The notes under the pieces were generated by a model, which was not told the DNA's origin, ran no database searches, and saw nothing but the letters and a program-made list of their open reading frames with translations. The translations under genes were made by a program, and so were the position numbers. Below are positions 46,673-60,830 of a stretch of 64,000 bases of DNA, piece after piece (positions within the stretch are counted from its first letter, which is position 1; each line of letters starts with the position of its first letter). This stretch comes from Limanda limanda (taxonomy: Eukaryota > Chordata > Actinopteri > Pleuronectiformes > Pleuronectidae). The DNA lies in contig NW_026870430.1 of the NCBI RefSeq assembly GCF_963576545.1, forward strand, positions 62,001-126,000. Direction: 5' to 3'.

Positions 46673-49600
46673 ATAACTTTTTTTGTGAAGGTCGGAGAGA
46701 CTTGCAAGTAGGCTCTACCCCCACTAAATGGGGTTGCGCACATCGATCGGTACCATCCTTGAGCTTCTCCGACTTTCGGAAGGGTTAGGGTTAGGGTTAG
46801 GGATGAAAGCACATAGGAGAAAGAGATATTCTTGAATAACTTTTTTTGTGAAGGTCGGAGAGACTTGCAAGTAGGCTTTACCCCCACTAAATGGGGTAGC
46901 GCGCATCGATCGGTACCATCCTTGAGCTTCTCCGACTTTCGGAAGGGTTAGGGTTAGGGTTAGGGATGAAAGCACATAGGAGAAAGAGATATTCTTGAAT
47001 AACTTTTTTTGTGAAGGTCGGAGAGACTTGGAAAGTGGTTGCATCTGGACTAATTTGGGTCCTGCGGATCGATTGGTACCATCCCCGAGCTTGTACGACC
47101 TTCGGAAGAGGTCGACCGACGAAATTCCCCCAAATCTGAGGAGATATTCTTGAATAACTTTTTTTGTGAAGGTCGGAGAGACTTGCAAGTAGGCTCTACC
47201 CCCACTAAATGGGGTTGCGCGCATCGATCAGTACCATCCTTGAGCTTCTCCGACTTTCGGAAGGGTTAGGGTTAGGGTTAGGGATGAAAGCACATAGGAG
47301 AAAGAGATATTCTTGAATAACTTTTTTTGTGAAGGTCGGAGAGACTTGCAAGTAGGCTCTACCCCCACTAAATGGGGTAGCGCGCATCGATCGGTACCAT
47401 CCTTGAGCTTCTCCGACTTTCGGAAGGGTTAGGGTTAGGGTTAGGGATGAAAGCACATAGGAGAAAGAGATATTCTTGAATAACTTTTTTTGTGAAGGTC
47501 GGAGAGACTTGCAAGTAGGCTCTACCCCCACTAAATGGGGTAGCGCGCATCGATCGGTACCATCCTTGAGCTTCTCCGACTTTCGGAAGGGTTAGGGTTA
47601 GGGTTAGGGATGAAAGCACATAGGAGAAAGAGATATTCTTGAATAACTTTTTTTGTGAAGGTCGGAGAGACTTGCAAGTAGGCTCTACCCCCACTAAATG
47701 GGGTAGCGCGCATCGATCGGTACCATCCTTGAGCTTCTCCGACTTTCGGAAGGGTTAGGGTTAGGGTTAGGGATGAAAGCACATAGGAGAAAGAGATATT
47801 CTTGAATAACTTTTTTTGTGAAGGTCGGAGAGACTTGGAAAGTGGTTGCATCTGGACTACATTGGGTCCTGCGGATCGATTGGTACCATCCCCGAGCTTG
47901 TACGACCTTCGGAAGAGGTCGACCGACGAAATTCCCCCAAATCTGAGGAGATATTCTTGAATAACTTTTTTTGTGAAGGTCGGAGAGACTTGCAAGTAGG
48001 CTCTACCCCCACTAAATGGGGTTGCGCGCATCGATCAGTACCATCCTTGAGCTTCTCCGACTTTCGGAAGGGTTAGGGTTAGGGATGAAAGCACATAGGA
48101 GAAAGAGATATTCTTGAATAACTTTTTTTGTGAAGGTCGGAGAGACTTGCAAGTAGGCTCTACCCCCACTAAATGGGGTAGCGCGCATCGATCGGTACCA
48201 TCCTTGAGCTTCTCCGACTTTCGGAAGGGTTAGGGTTAGGGTTAGGGATGAAAGCACATAGGAGAAAGAGATATTCTTGAATAACTTTTTTTGTGAAGGT
48301 CGGAGAGACTTGCAAGTAGGCTCTACCCCCACTAAATGGGGTAGCGCGCATCGATCGGTACCATTCTTGAGCTTCTCCGACTTTCGGAAGGGTTAGGGTT
48401 AGGGTTAGGGATGAAAGCACATAGGAGAAAGAGATATTCTTGAATAACTTTTTTTGTGAAGGTCGGAGAGACTTGCAAGTAGGCTCTACCCCCACTAAAT
48501 GGGGTAGCGCGCATCGATCGGTACTATCCTTGAGCTTCTCCGACTTTCGGAAGGGTTAGGGTTAGGGTTAGGGATGAAAGCACATAGGAGAAAGAGATAT
48601 TCTTGAATAACTTTTTTTGTGAAGGTCGGAGAGACTTGCAAGTAGGCTCTACCCCCACTAAATGGGGTAGCGCGCATCGATCGGTACCATCCTTGAGCTT
48701 CTCCGACTTTCGGAAGGGTTAGGGTTAGGGTTAGGGATGAAAGCACATAGGAGAAAGAGATATTCTTGAATAACTTTTTTTGTGAAGGTCGGAGAGACTT
48801 GGAAAGTGGTTGCATCTGGACTAATTTGGGTCCTGCGGATCGATTGGTACCATCCCCGAGCTTGTACGACCTTCGGAAGAGGTCGACCGACGAAATTCCC
48901 CCAAATCTGAGGAGATATTCTTGAATAACTTTTTTTGTGAAGGTCGGAGAGACTTGCAAGTAGGCTCTACCCCCACTAAATGGGGTAGCGCGCATCGATC
49001 GGTACCATCCTTGAGCTTCTCCGACTTTCGGAAGGGTTAGGGTTAGGGTTAGGGATGAAAGCACATAGGAGAAAGAGATATTCTTGAATAACTTTTTTTG
49101 TGAAGGTCGGAGAGACTTGCAAGTAGGCTCTACCCCCACTAAATGGGGTAGCGCGCATCGATCGGTACCATCCTTGAGCTTCTCCGACTTTCGGAAGGGT
49201 TAGGGTTAGGGTTAGGGATGAAAGCACATAGGAGAAAGAGATATTCTTGAATAACTTTTTTTGTGAAGGTCGGAGAGACTTGGAAAGTGGTTGCATCTGG
49301 ACTAATTTGGGTCCTGCGGATCGATTGGTACCATCCCCGAGCTTGTACGACCTTCGGAAGAGGTCGACCGACGAAATTCCCCCAAATCTGAGGAGATATT
49401 CTTGAATAACTTTTTTTGTGAAGGTCGGAGAGACTTGCAAGTAGGCTCTACCCCCACTAAATGGGGTTGCGCGCATCGATCAGTACCATCCTTGAGCTTC
49501 TCCGACTTTCGGAAGGGTTAGGGTTAGGGTTAGGGATGAAAGCACATAGGAGAAAGAGATATTCTTGAATAACTTTTTTTGTGAAGGTCGGAGAGACTTG

Positions 49601-50212
49601 CAAGTAGGCTCTACCCCCACTAAATGGGGTAGCGCGCATCGATCGGTACCATCCTTGAGCTTCTCCGACTTTCGGAAGGGTTAGGGTTAGGGTTAGGGAT
49701 GAAAGCACATAGGAGAAAGAGATATTCTTGAATAACTTTTTTTGTGAAGGTCGGAGAGACTTGCAAGTAGGCTCTACCCCCACTAAATGGGGTAGCGCGC
49801 ATCGATCGGTACCATCCTTGAGCTTCTCCGACTTTCGGAAGGGTTAGGGTTAGGGTTAGGGATGAAAGCACATAGGAGAAAGAGATATTCTTGAATAACT
49901 TTTTTTGTGAAGGTCGGAGAGACTTGCAAGTAGGCTCTACCCCCACTAAATGGGGTAGCGCGCATCGATCGGTACCATTCTTGAGCTTCTCCGACTTTCG
50001 GAAGGGTTAGGGTTAGGGTTAGGGATGAAAGCACATAGGAGAAAGAGATATTCTTGAATAACTTTTTTTGTGAAGGTCGGAGAGACTTGGAAAGTGGTTG
50101 CATCTGGACTAATTTGGGTCCTGCGGATCGATTGGTACCATCCCCGAGCTTGTACGACCTTCGGAAGAGGTCGACCGACGAAATTCCCCCAAATCTGAGG
50201 AGATATTCTTGA
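46673..50212 (+). repeat. Block A2 B A4 B A5 B A2 B A4 B
   Basis: B units start at 46999, 47806 (GACTACATTGGG), 48770, 49251 and 50058. A46673 has GCGCACATCGATCGG and A46836 has CTTTACC, a pair also at 55368/55531 and 59222/59385. From 47806 the block resembles the 37 kb region (offset 10,793 bp) and then takes on the A2 B A4 B end of HOR beta. A47961 is 157 bp. A48281 and A49895 have CCATTCTTG, and A48444 has TACTATCC. Confidence 0.88.
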
Positions 50213-52789
50213 ATAACTTTTTTTGTGAAGGTCGGAGAGACTTGCAAGTAGGCTCTACCCCCACTAAATGGGGTAGCGCGCATCGATCGGTACCATCCTT
50301 GAGCTTCTCCGACTTTCGGAAGGGTTAGGGTTAGGGTTAGGGATGAAAGCACATAGGAGAAAGAGATATTCTTGAATAACTTTTTTTGTGAAGGTCGGAG
50401 AGACTTGCAAGTAGGCTCTACCCCCACTAAATGGGGTAGCGCGCATCGATCGGTACCATCCTTGAGCTTCTCCGACTTTCGGAAGGGTTAGGGTTAGGGT
50501 TAGGGATGAAAGCACATAGGAGAAAGAGATATTCTTGAATAACTTTTTTTGTGAAGGTCGGAGAGACTTGCAAGTAGGCTCTACCCCCACTAAATGGGGT
50601 AGCGCGCATCGATCGGTACCATCCTTGAGCTTCTCCGACTTTCGGAAGGGTTAGGGTTAGGGATGAAAGCACATAGGAGAAAGAGATATTCTTGAATAAC
50701 TTTTTTTGTGAAGGTCGGAGAGACTTGCAAGTAGGCTCTACCCCCACTAAATGGGGTAGCGCGCATCGATCGGTACCATCCTTGAGCTTCTCCGACTTTC
50801 GGAAGGGTTAGGGTTAGGGTTAGGGATGAAAGCACATAGGAGAAAGAGATATTCTTGAATAACTTTTTTTGTGAAGGTCGGAGAGACTTGCAAGTAGGCT
50901 CTACCCCCACTAAATGGGGTAGCGCGCATCGATCGGTACCATCCTTGAGCTTCTCCGACTTTCGGAAGGGTTAGGGTTAGGGTTAGGGATGAAAGCACAT
51001 AGGAGAAAGAGATATTCTTGAATAACTTTTTTTGTGAAGGTCGGAGAGACTTGCAAGTAGGCTCTACCCCCACTAAATGGGGTAGCGCGCATCGATCGGT
51101 ACCATCCTTGAGCTTCTCCGACTTTCGGAAGGGTTAGGGTTAGGGTTAGGGATGAAAGCACATAGGAGAAAGAGATATTCTTGAATAACTTTTTTTGTGA
51201 AGGTCGGAGAGACTTGCAAGTAGGCTCTACCCCCACTAAATGGGGTAGCGCGCATCGATCGGTACCATCCTTGAGCTTCTCCGACTTTCGGAAGGGTTAG
51301 GGTTAGGGTTAGGGATGAAAGCACATAGGAGAAAGAGATATTCTTGAATAACTTTTTTTGTGAAGGTCGGAGAGACTTGAAAAGTGGTTGCATCTGGACT
51401 AATTTGGGTCCTGCGGATCGATTGGTACCATCCCCGAGCTTGTACGACCTTCGGAAGAGGTCGACCGACGAAATTCCCCCAAATCTGAGGAGATATTCTT
51501 GAATAACTTTTTTTGTGAAGGTCGGAGAGACTTGCAAGTAGGCTCTACCCCCACTAAATGGGGTAGCGCGCATCGATCGGTACCATCCTTGAGCTTCTCC
51601 GACTTTCGGAAGGGTTAGGGTTAGGGTTAGGGATGAAAGCACATAGGAGAAAGAGATATTCTTGAATAACTTTTTTTGTGAAGGTCGGAGAGACTTGCAA
51701 GTAGGCTCTACCCCCACTAAATGGGGTAGCGCGCATCGATCGGTACCATCCTTGAGCTTCTCCGACTTTCGGAAGGGTTAGGGTTAGGGTTAGGGATGAA
51801 AGCACATAGGAGAAAGAGATATTCTTGAATAACTTTTTTGTGAAGGTCGGAGAGACTTGGAAAGTGGTTGCATCTGGACTAATTTGGGTCCTGCGGATCG
51901 ATTGGTACCATCCCCGAGCTTGTACGACCTTCGGAAGAGGTCGACCGACGAAATTCCCCCAAATCTGAGGAGATATTCTTGAATAACTTTTTTTGTGAAG
52001 GTCGGAGAGACTTGCAAGTAGGCTCTACCCCCACTAAATGGGGTTGCGCGCATCGATCAGTACCATCCTTGAGCTTCTCCGACTTTCGGAAGAGTTAGGG
52101 TTAGGGTTAGGGATGAAAGCACATAGGAGAAAGAGATATTCTTGAATAACTTTTTTTGTGAAGGTCGGAGAGACTTGCAAGTAGGCTCTACCCCCACTAA
52201 ATGGGGTAGCGCGCATCGATCGGTACCATCCTTGAGCTTCTCCGACTTTCGGAAGGGTTAGGGTTAGGGTTAGGGATGAAAGCACATAGGAGAAAGAGAT
52301 ATTCTTGAATAACTTTTTTTGTGAAGGTCGGAGAGACTTGCAAGTAGGCTCTACCCCCACTAAATGGGGTAGCGCGCATCGATCGGTACCATCCTTGAGC
52401 TTCTCCGACTTTCGGAAGGGTTAGGGTTAGGGTTAGGGATGAAAGCACATAGGAGAAAGAGATATTCTTGAATAACTTTTTTTGTGAAGGTCGGAGAGAC
52501 TTGCAAGTAGGCTCTACCCCCACTAAATGGGGTAGCGCGCATCGATCGGTACCATCCTTGAGCTTCTCCGACTTTCGGAAGGGTTAGGGTTAGGGTTAGG
52601 GATGAAAGCACATAGGAGAAAGAGATATTCTTGAATAACTTTTTTTGTGAAGGTCGGAGAGACTTGGAAAGTGGTTGCATCTGGACTAATTTGGGTCCTG
52701 CGGATCGATTGGTACCATCCCCGAGCTTGTACGACCTTCGGAAGAGGTCGACCGACGAAATTCCCCCAAATCTGAGGAGATATTCTTGA
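50213..52789 (+). repeat. HOR beta copy 2 (2,577 bp)
   Basis: A7 B51348 A2 B51829 A4 B52635. It is one base short because B51829 has T6 instead of T7. The third A (50539) is 157 bp. B51348 has CTTGAAAAG. A51983 has GAAGAGTTAGGG, which breaks the first G-tract of its telomere motif. Confidence 0.92.
51829..51982 (+). repeat. 154-bp B unit with T6 tract
   Basis: This is the only unit of the window with a shortened T tract (six instead of seven). It could be true slippage or a homopolymer sequencing error; being a single case in a homopolymer, the second cannot be excluded. Confidence 0.85.
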
Positions 52790-55367
52790 ATAACTTTTTT
52801 TGTGAAGGTCGGAGAGACTTGCAAGTAGGCTCTACCCCCACTAAATGGGGTAGCGCGCATCGATCGGTACCATCCTTGAGCTTCTCCGACTTTCGGAAGG
52901 GTTAGGGTTAGGGTTAGGGATGAAAGCACATAGGAGAAAGAGATATTCTTGAATAACTTTTTTTGTGAAGGTCGGAGAGACTTGCAAGTAGGCTCTACCC
53001 CCACTAAATGGGGTAGCGCGCATCGATCGGTACCATCCTTGAGCTTCTCCGACTTTCGGAAGGGTTAGGGTTAGGGTTAGGGATGAAAGCACATAGGAGA
53101 AAGAGATATTCTTGAATAACTTTTTTTGTGAAGGTCGGAGAGACTTGCAAGTAGGCTCTACCCCCACTAAATGGGGTAGCGCGCATCGATCGGTACCATC
53201 CTTGAGCTTCTCCGACTTTCGGAAGGGTTAGGGTTAGGGATGAAAGCACATAGGAGAAAGAGATATTCTTGAATAACTTTTTTTGTGAAGGTCGGAGAGA
53301 CTTGCAAGTAGGCTCTACCCCCACTAAATGGGGTAGCGCGCATCGATCGGTACCATCCTTGAGCTTCTCCGACTTTCGGAAGGGTTAGGGTTAGGGTTAG
53401 GGATGAAAGCACATAGGAGAAAGAGATATTCTTGAATAACTTTTTTTGTGAAGGTCGGAGAGACTTGCAAGTAGGCTCTACCCCCACTAAATGGGGTAGC
53501 GCGCATCGATCGGTACCATCCTTGAGCTTCTCCGACTTTCGGAAGGGTTAGGGTTAGGGTTAGGGATGAAAGCACATAGGAGAAAGAGATATTCTTGAAT
53601 AACTTTTTTTGTGAAGGTCGGAGAGACTTGCAAGTAGGCTCTACCCCCACTAAATGGGGTAGCGCGCATCGATCGGTACCATCCTTGAGCTTCTCCGACT
53701 TTCGGAAGGGTTAGGGTTAGGGTTAGGGATGAAAGCACATAGGAGAAAGAGATATTCTTGAATAACTTTTTTTGTGAAGGTCGGAGAGACTTGCAAGTAG
53801 GCTCTACCCCCACTAAATGGGGTAGCGCGCATCGATCGGTACCATCCTTGAGCTTCTCCGACTTTCGGAAGGGTTAGGGTTAGGGTTAGGGATGAAAGCA
53901 CATAGGAGAAAGAGATATTCTTGAATAACTTTTTTTGTGAAGGTCGGAGAGACTTGGAAAGTGGTTGCATCTGGACTAATTTGGGTCCTGCGGATCGATT
54001 GGTACCATCCCCGAGCTTGTACGACCTTCGGAAGAGGTCGACCGACGAAATTCCCCCAAATCTGAGGAGATATTCTTGAATAACTTTTTTTGTGAAGGTC
54101 GGAGAGACTTGCAAGTAGGCTCTACCCCCACTAAATGGGGTAGCGCGCATCGATCGGTACCATCCTTGAGCTTCTCCGACTTTCGGAAGGGTTAGGGTTA
54201 GGGTTAGGGATGAAAGCACATAGGAGAAAGAGATATTCTTGAATAACTTTTTTTGTGAAGGTCGGAGAGACTTGCAAGTAGGCTCTACCCCCACTAAATG
54301 GGGTAGCGCGCATCGATCGGTACCATCCTTGAGCTTCTCCGACTTTCGGAAGGGTTAGGGTTAGGGTTAGGGATGAAAGCACATAGGAGAAAGAGATATT
54401 CTTGAATAACTTTTTTTGTGAAGGTCGGAGAGACTTGGAAAGTGGTTGCATCTGGACTAATTTGGGTCCTGCGGATCGATTGGTACCATCCCCGAGCTTG
54501 TACGACCTTCGGAAGAGGTCGACCGACGAAATTCCCCCAAATCTGAGGAGATATTCTTGAATAACTTTTTTTGTGAAGGTCGGAGAGACTTGCAAGTAGG
54601 CTCTACCCCCACTAAATGGGGTTGCGCGCATCGATCAGTACCATCCTTGAGCTTCTCCGACTTTCGGAAGGGTTAGGGTTAGGGTTAGGGATGAAAGCAC
54701 ATAGGAGAAAGAGATATTCTTGAATAACTTTTTTTGTGAAGGTCGGAGAGACTTGCAAGTAGGCTCTACCCCCACTAAATGGGGTAGCGCGCATCGATCG
54801 GTACCATCCTTGAGCTTCTCCGACTTTCGGAAGGGTTAGGGTTAGGGTTAGGGATGAAAGCACATAGGAGAAAGAGATATTCTTGAATAACTTTTTTTGT
54901 GAAGGTCGGAGAGACTTGCAAGTAGGCTCTACCCCCACTAAATGGGGTAGCGCGCATCGATCGGTACCATCCTTGAGCTTCTCCGACTTTCGGAAGGGTT
55001 AGGGTTAGGGTTAGGGATGAAAGCACATAGGAGAAAGAGATATTCTTGAATAACTTTTTTTGTGAAGGTCGGAGAGACTTGCAAGTAGGCTCTACCCCCA
55101 CTAAATGGGGTAGCGCGCATCGATCGGTACCATCCTTGAGCTTCTCCGACTTTCGGAAGGGTTAGGGTTAGGGTTAGGGATGAAAGCACATAGGAGAAAG
55201 AGATATTCTTGAATAACTTTTTTTGTGAAGGTCGGAGAGACTTGGAAAGTGGTTGCATCTGGACTAATTTGGGTCCTGCGGATCGATTGGTACCATCCCC
55301 GAGCTTGTACGACCTTCGGAAGAGGTCGACCGACGAAATTCCCCCAAATCTGAGGAGATATTCTTGA
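52790..55367 (+). repeat. HOR beta copy 3 (2,578 bp)
   Basis: A7 B53925 A2 B54406 A4 B55213, directly following copy 2 in tandem. The third A (53116) is 157 bp. I noticed no private change in this copy, which makes it a good reference for the beta unit. Confidence 0.92.
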
Positions 55368-56649
55368 ATAACTTTTTTTGTGAAGGTCGGAGAGACTTGC
55401 AAGTAGGCTCTACCCCCACTAAATGGGGTTGCGCACATCGATCGGTACCATCCTTGAGCTTCTCCGACTTTCGGAAGGGTTAGGGTTAGGGTTAGGGATG
55501 AAAGCACATAGGAGAAAGAGATATTCTTGAATAACTTTTTTTGTGAAGGTCGGAGAGACTTGCAAGTAGGCTTTACCCCCACTAAATGGGGTAGCGCGCA
55601 TCGATCGGTACCATCCTTGAGCTTCTCCGACTTTCGGAAGGGTTAGGGTTAGGGTTAGGGATGAAAGCACATAGGAGAAAGAGATATTCTTGAATAACTT
55701 TTTTTGTGAAGGTCGGAGAGACTTGGAAAGTGGTTGCATCTGGACTAATTTGGGTCCTGCGGATCGATTGGTACCATCCCCGAGCTTGTACGACCTTCGG
55801 AAGAGGTCGACCGACGAAATTCCCCCAAATCTGAGGAGATATTCTTGAATAACTTTTTTTGTGAAGGTCGGAGAGACTTGCAAGTAGGCTCTACCCCCAC
55901 TAAATGGGGTTGCGCGCATCGATCAGTACCATCCTTGAGCTTCTCCGACTTTCGGAAGGGTTAGGGTTAGGGATGAAAGCACATAGGAGAAAGAGATATT
56001 CTTGAATAACTTTTTTTGTGAAGGTCGGAGAGACTTGCAAGTAGGCTCTACCCCCACTAAATGGGGTAGCGCGCATCGATCGGTACCATCCTTGAGCTTC
56101 TCCGACTTTCGGAAGGGTTAGGGTTAGGGTTAGGGATGAAAGCACATAGGAGAAAGAGATATTCTTGAATAACTTTTTTTGTGAAGGTCGGAGAGACTTG
56201 CAAGTAGGCTCTACCCCCACTAAATGGGGTAGCGCGCATCGATCGGTACCATCCTTGAGCTTCTCCGACTTTCGGAAGGGTTAGGGTTAGGGTTAGGGAT
56301 GAAAGCACATAGGAGAAAGAGATATTCTTGAATAACTTTTTTTGTGAAGGTCGGAGAGACTTGCAAGTAGGCTCTACCCCCACTAAATGGGGTAGCGCGC
56401 ATCGATCGGTACCATCCTTGAGCTTCTCCGACTTTCGGAAGGGTTAGGGTTAGGGTTAGGGATGAAAGCACATAGGAGAAAGAGATATTCTTGAATAACT
56501 TTTTTTGTGAAGGTCGGAGAGACTTGGAAAGTGGTTGCATCTGGACTAATTTGGGTCCTGCGGATCGATTGGTACCATCCCCGAGCTTGTACGACCTTCG
56601 GAAGAGGTCGACCGACGAAATTCCCCCAAATCTGAGGAGATATTCTTGA
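55368..56649 (+). repeat. Partial unit A2 B A4 B between beta copies
   Basis: B units start at 55694 and 56495. It begins with the A pair GCGCACATCGATCGG / CTTTACC (55368, 55531), also at 46673 and 59222. A55849 is 157 bp. It looks like the A2 B A4 B end of a beta-like unit without its A7 B part. Confidence 0.85.
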
Positions 56650-59221
56650 ATAACTTTTTTTGTGAAGGTCGGAGAGACTTGCAAGTAGGCTCTACCCCCA
56701 CTAAATGGGGTAGCGCGCATCGATCGGTACCATCCTTGAGCTTCTCCGACTTTCGGAAGGGTTAGGGTTAGGGTTAGGGATGAAAGCACATAGGAGAAAG
56801 AGATATTCTTGAATAACTTTTTTTGTGAAGGTCGGAGAGACTTGCAAGTAGGCTCTACCCCCACTAAATGGGGTAGCGCGCATCGATCGGTACCATCCTT
56901 GAGCTTCTCCGACTTTCGGAAGGGTTAGGGTTAGGGTTAGGGATGAAAGCACATAGGAGAAAGAGATATTCTTGAATAACTTTTTTTGTGAAGGTCGGAG
57001 AGACTTGCAAGTAGGCTCTACCCCCACTAAATGGGGTAGCGCGCATCGATCGGTACCATCCTTGAGCTTCTCCGACTTTCGGAAGGGTTAGGGTTAGGGA
57101 TGAAAGCACATAGGAGAAAGAGATATTCTTGAATAACTTTTTTTGTGAAGGTCGGAGAGACTTGCAAGTAGGCTCTACCCCCACTAAATGGGGTAGCGCG
57201 CATCGATCGGTACCATCCTTGAGCTTCTCCGACTTTCGGAAGGGTTAGGGTTAGGGTTAGGGATGAAAGCACATAGGAGAAAGAGATATTCTTGAATAAC
57301 TTTTTTTGTGAAGGTCGGAGAGACTTGCAAGTAGGCTCTACCCCCACTAAATGGGGTAGCGCGCATCGATCGGTACCATCCTTGAGCTTCTCCGACTTTC
57401 GGAAGGGTTAGGGTTAGGGTTAGGGATGAAAGCACATAGGAGAAAGAGATATTCTTGAATAACTTTTTTTGTGAAGGTCGGAGAGACTTGCAAGTAGGCT
57501 CTACCCCCACTAAATGGGGTAGCGCGCATCGATCGGTACCATCCTTGAGCTTCTCCGACTTTCGGAAGGGTTAGGGTTAGGGTTAGGGATGAAAGCACAT
57601 AGGAGAAAGAGATATTCTTGAATAACTTTTTTTGTGAAGGTCGGAGAGACTTGCAAGTAGGCTCTACCCCCACTAAATGGGGTAGCGCGCATCGATCGGT
57701 ACCATCCTTGAGCTTCTCCGACTTTCGGAAGGGTTAGGGTTAGGGTTAGGGATGAAAGCACATAGGAGAAAGAGATATTCTTGAATAACTTTTTTTGTGA
57801 AGGTCGGAGAGACTTGGAAAGTGGTTGCATCTGGACTAATTTGGGTCCTGCGGATCGATTGGTACCATCCCCGAGCTTGTACGACCTTCGGAAGAGGTCG
57901 ACCGACGAAATTCCCCCAAATCTGAGGAGATATTCTTGAATAACTTTTTTTGTGAAGGTCGGAGAGACTTGCAAGTAGGCTCTACCCCCACTAAATGGGG
58001 TAGCGCGCATCGATCGGTACCATCCTTGAGCTTCTCCGACTTTCGGAAGGGTTAGGGTTAGGGATGAAAGCACATAGGAGAAAGAGATATTCTTGAATAA
58101 CTTTTTTTGTGAAGGTCGGAGAGACTTGCAAGTAGGCTCTACCCCCACTAAATGGGGTAGCGCGCATCGATCGGTACCATCCTTGAGCTTCTCCGACTTT
58201 CGGAAGGGTTAGGGTTAGGGTTAGGGATGAAAGCACATAGGAGAAAGAGATATTCTTGAATAACTTTTTTTGTGAAGGTCGGAGAGACTTGGAAAGTGGT
58301 TGCATCTGGACTAATTTGGGTCCTGCGGATCGATTGGTACCATCCCCGAGCTTGTACGACCTTCGGAAGAGGTCGACCGACGAAATTCCCCCAAATCTGA
58401 GGAGATATTCTTGAATAACTTTTTTTGTGAAGGTCGGAGAGACTTGCAAGTAGGCTCTACCCCCACTAAATGGGGTTGCGCGCATCGATCAGTACCATCC
58501 TTGAGCTTCTCCGACTTTCGGAAGGGTTAGGGTTAGGGTTAGGGATGAAAGCACATAGGAGAAAGAGATATTCTTGAATAACTTTTTTTGTGAAGGTCGG
58601 AGAGACTTGCAAGTAGGCTCTACCCCCACTAAATGGGGTAGCGCGCATCGATCGGTACCATCCTTGAGCTTCTCCGACTTTCGGAAGGGTTAGGGTTAGG
58701 GTTAGGGATGAAAGCACATAGGAGAAAGAGATATTCTTGAATAACTTTTTTTGTGAAGGTCGGAGAGACTTGCAAGTAGGCTCTACCCCCACTAAATGGG
58801 GTAGCGCGCATCGATCGGTACCATCCTTGAGCTTCTCCGACTTTCGGAAGGGTTAGGGTTAGGGTTAGGGATGAAAGCACATAGGAGAAAGAGATATTCT
58901 TGAATAACTTTTTTTGTGAAGGTCGGAGAGACTTGCAAGTAGGCTCTACCCCCACTAAATGGGGTAGCGCGCATCGATCGGTACCATCCTTGAGCTTCTC
59001 CGACTTTCGGAAGGGTTAGGGTTAGGGTTAGGGATGAAAGCACATAGGAGAAAGAGATATTCTTGAATAACTTTTTTTGTGAAGGTCGGAGAGACTTGGA
59101 AAGTGGTTGCATCTGGACTAATTTGGGTCCTGCGGATCGATTGGTACCATCCCCGAGCTTGTACGACCTTCGGAAGAGGTCGACCGACGAAATTCCCCCA
59201 AATCTGAGGAGATATTCTTGA
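56650..59221 (+). repeat. HOR beta copy 4 (2,572 bp)
   Basis: A7 B57785 A2 B58260 A4 B59067. The third A (56976) is 157 bp as in other copies. The first A after B57785 (57940) is also 157 bp, which explains the 6-bp shorter length. Confidence 0.9.
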
Positions 59222-60673
59222 ATAACTTTTTTTGTGAAGGTCGGAGAGACTTGCAAGTAGGCTCTACCCCCACTAAATGGGGTTGCGCACATCGATCGGT
59301 ACCATCCTTGAGCTTCTCCGACTTTCGGAAGGGTTAGGGTTAGGGTTAGGGATGAAAGCACATAGGAGAAAGAGATATTCTTGAATAACTTTTTTTGTGA
59401 AGGTCGGAGAGACTTGCAAGTAGGCTTTACCCCCACTAAATGGGGTAGCGCGCATCGATCGGTACCATCCTTGAGCTTCTCCGACTTTCGGAAGGGTTAG
59501 GGTTAGGGTTAGGGATGAAAGCACATAGGAGAAAGAGATATTCTTGAATAACTTTTTTTGTGAAGGTCGGAGAGACTTGGAAAGTGGTTGCATCTGGACT
59601 AATTTGGGTCCTGCAGATCGATTGGTACCATCCCCGAGCTTGTACGACCTTCGGAAGAGGTCGACCGACGAAATTCCCCCAAAATCTGAGGAGATATTCT
59701 TGAATAACTTTTTTTGTGAAGGTCGGAGAGACTTGCAAGTAGGCTCTACCCCCACTAAATGGGGTTGCGCGCATCGATCAGTACCAGCCTTGAGCTTCTC
59801 CGACTTTCGGAAGGGTTAGGGTTAGGGTTAGGGATGAAAGCACATAGGAGAAAGAGATATTCTTGAATAACTTTTTTTGTGAAGGTCGGAGAGACTTGCA
59901 AGTAGGCTCTACCCCCACTAAATGGGGTAGCGCGCATCGATCGGTACCATCCTTGAGCTTCTCCGACTTTCGGAAGGGTTAGGGTTAGGGTTAGGGATGA
60001 AAGCACATAGGAGAAAGAGATATTCTTGAATAACTTTTTTTGTGAAGGTCGGAGAGACTTGCAAGTAGGCTCTACCCCCACTAAATGGGGTAGCGCGCAT
60101 CGATCGGTACCATCCTTGAGCTTCTCCGACTTTCGGAAGGGTTAGGGTTAGGGTTAGGGATGAAAGCACATAGGAGAAAGAGATATTCTTGAATAACTTT
60201 TTTTGTGAAGGTCGGAGAGACTTGCAAGTAGGCTCTACCCCCACTAAATGGGGTAGCGCGCATCGATCGGTACCATCCTTGAGCTTCTCCGACTTTCGGA
60301 AGGGTTAGGGTTAGGGTTAGGGATGAAAGCACATAGGAGAAAGAGATATTCTTGAATAACTTTTTTTGTGAAGGTCGGAGAGACTTGGAAAGTGGTTGCA
60401 TCTGGACTAATTTGGGTCCTGCGGATCGATTGGTACCATCCCCGAGCTTGTACGACCTTCGGAAGAGGTCGACCGACGAAATTCCCCCAAATCTGAGGAG
60501 ATATTCTTGAATAACTTTTTTTGTGAAGGTCGGAGAGACTTGCAAGTAGGCTCTACCCCCACTAAATGGGGTTGCGCGCATCGATCAGTACCATCCTTGA
60601 GCTTCTCCGACTTTCGGAAGGGTTAGGGTTAGGGTTAGGGATGAAAGCACATAGGAGAAAGAGATATTCTTGA

Positions 60674-60830
60674 ATAACTTTTTTTTTGAAGGTCGGAGAG
60701 ACTTGCAAGTAGGCTCTACCCCCACTAAATGGGGTAGCGCGCATCGATCGGTACCATCCTTGAGCTTCTCCGACTTTCGGAAGGGTTAGGGTTAGGGATG
60801 AAAGCACATAGGAGAAAGAGATATTCTTGA
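60674..60830 (+). repeat. A unit with T9 tract and two hexamers
   Basis: The G that normally follows T7 is replaced by T, so the tract becomes nine T and reads straight into GAAGG. It also lacks one TTAGGG. It is the longest T tract in the window. Confidence 0.85.
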
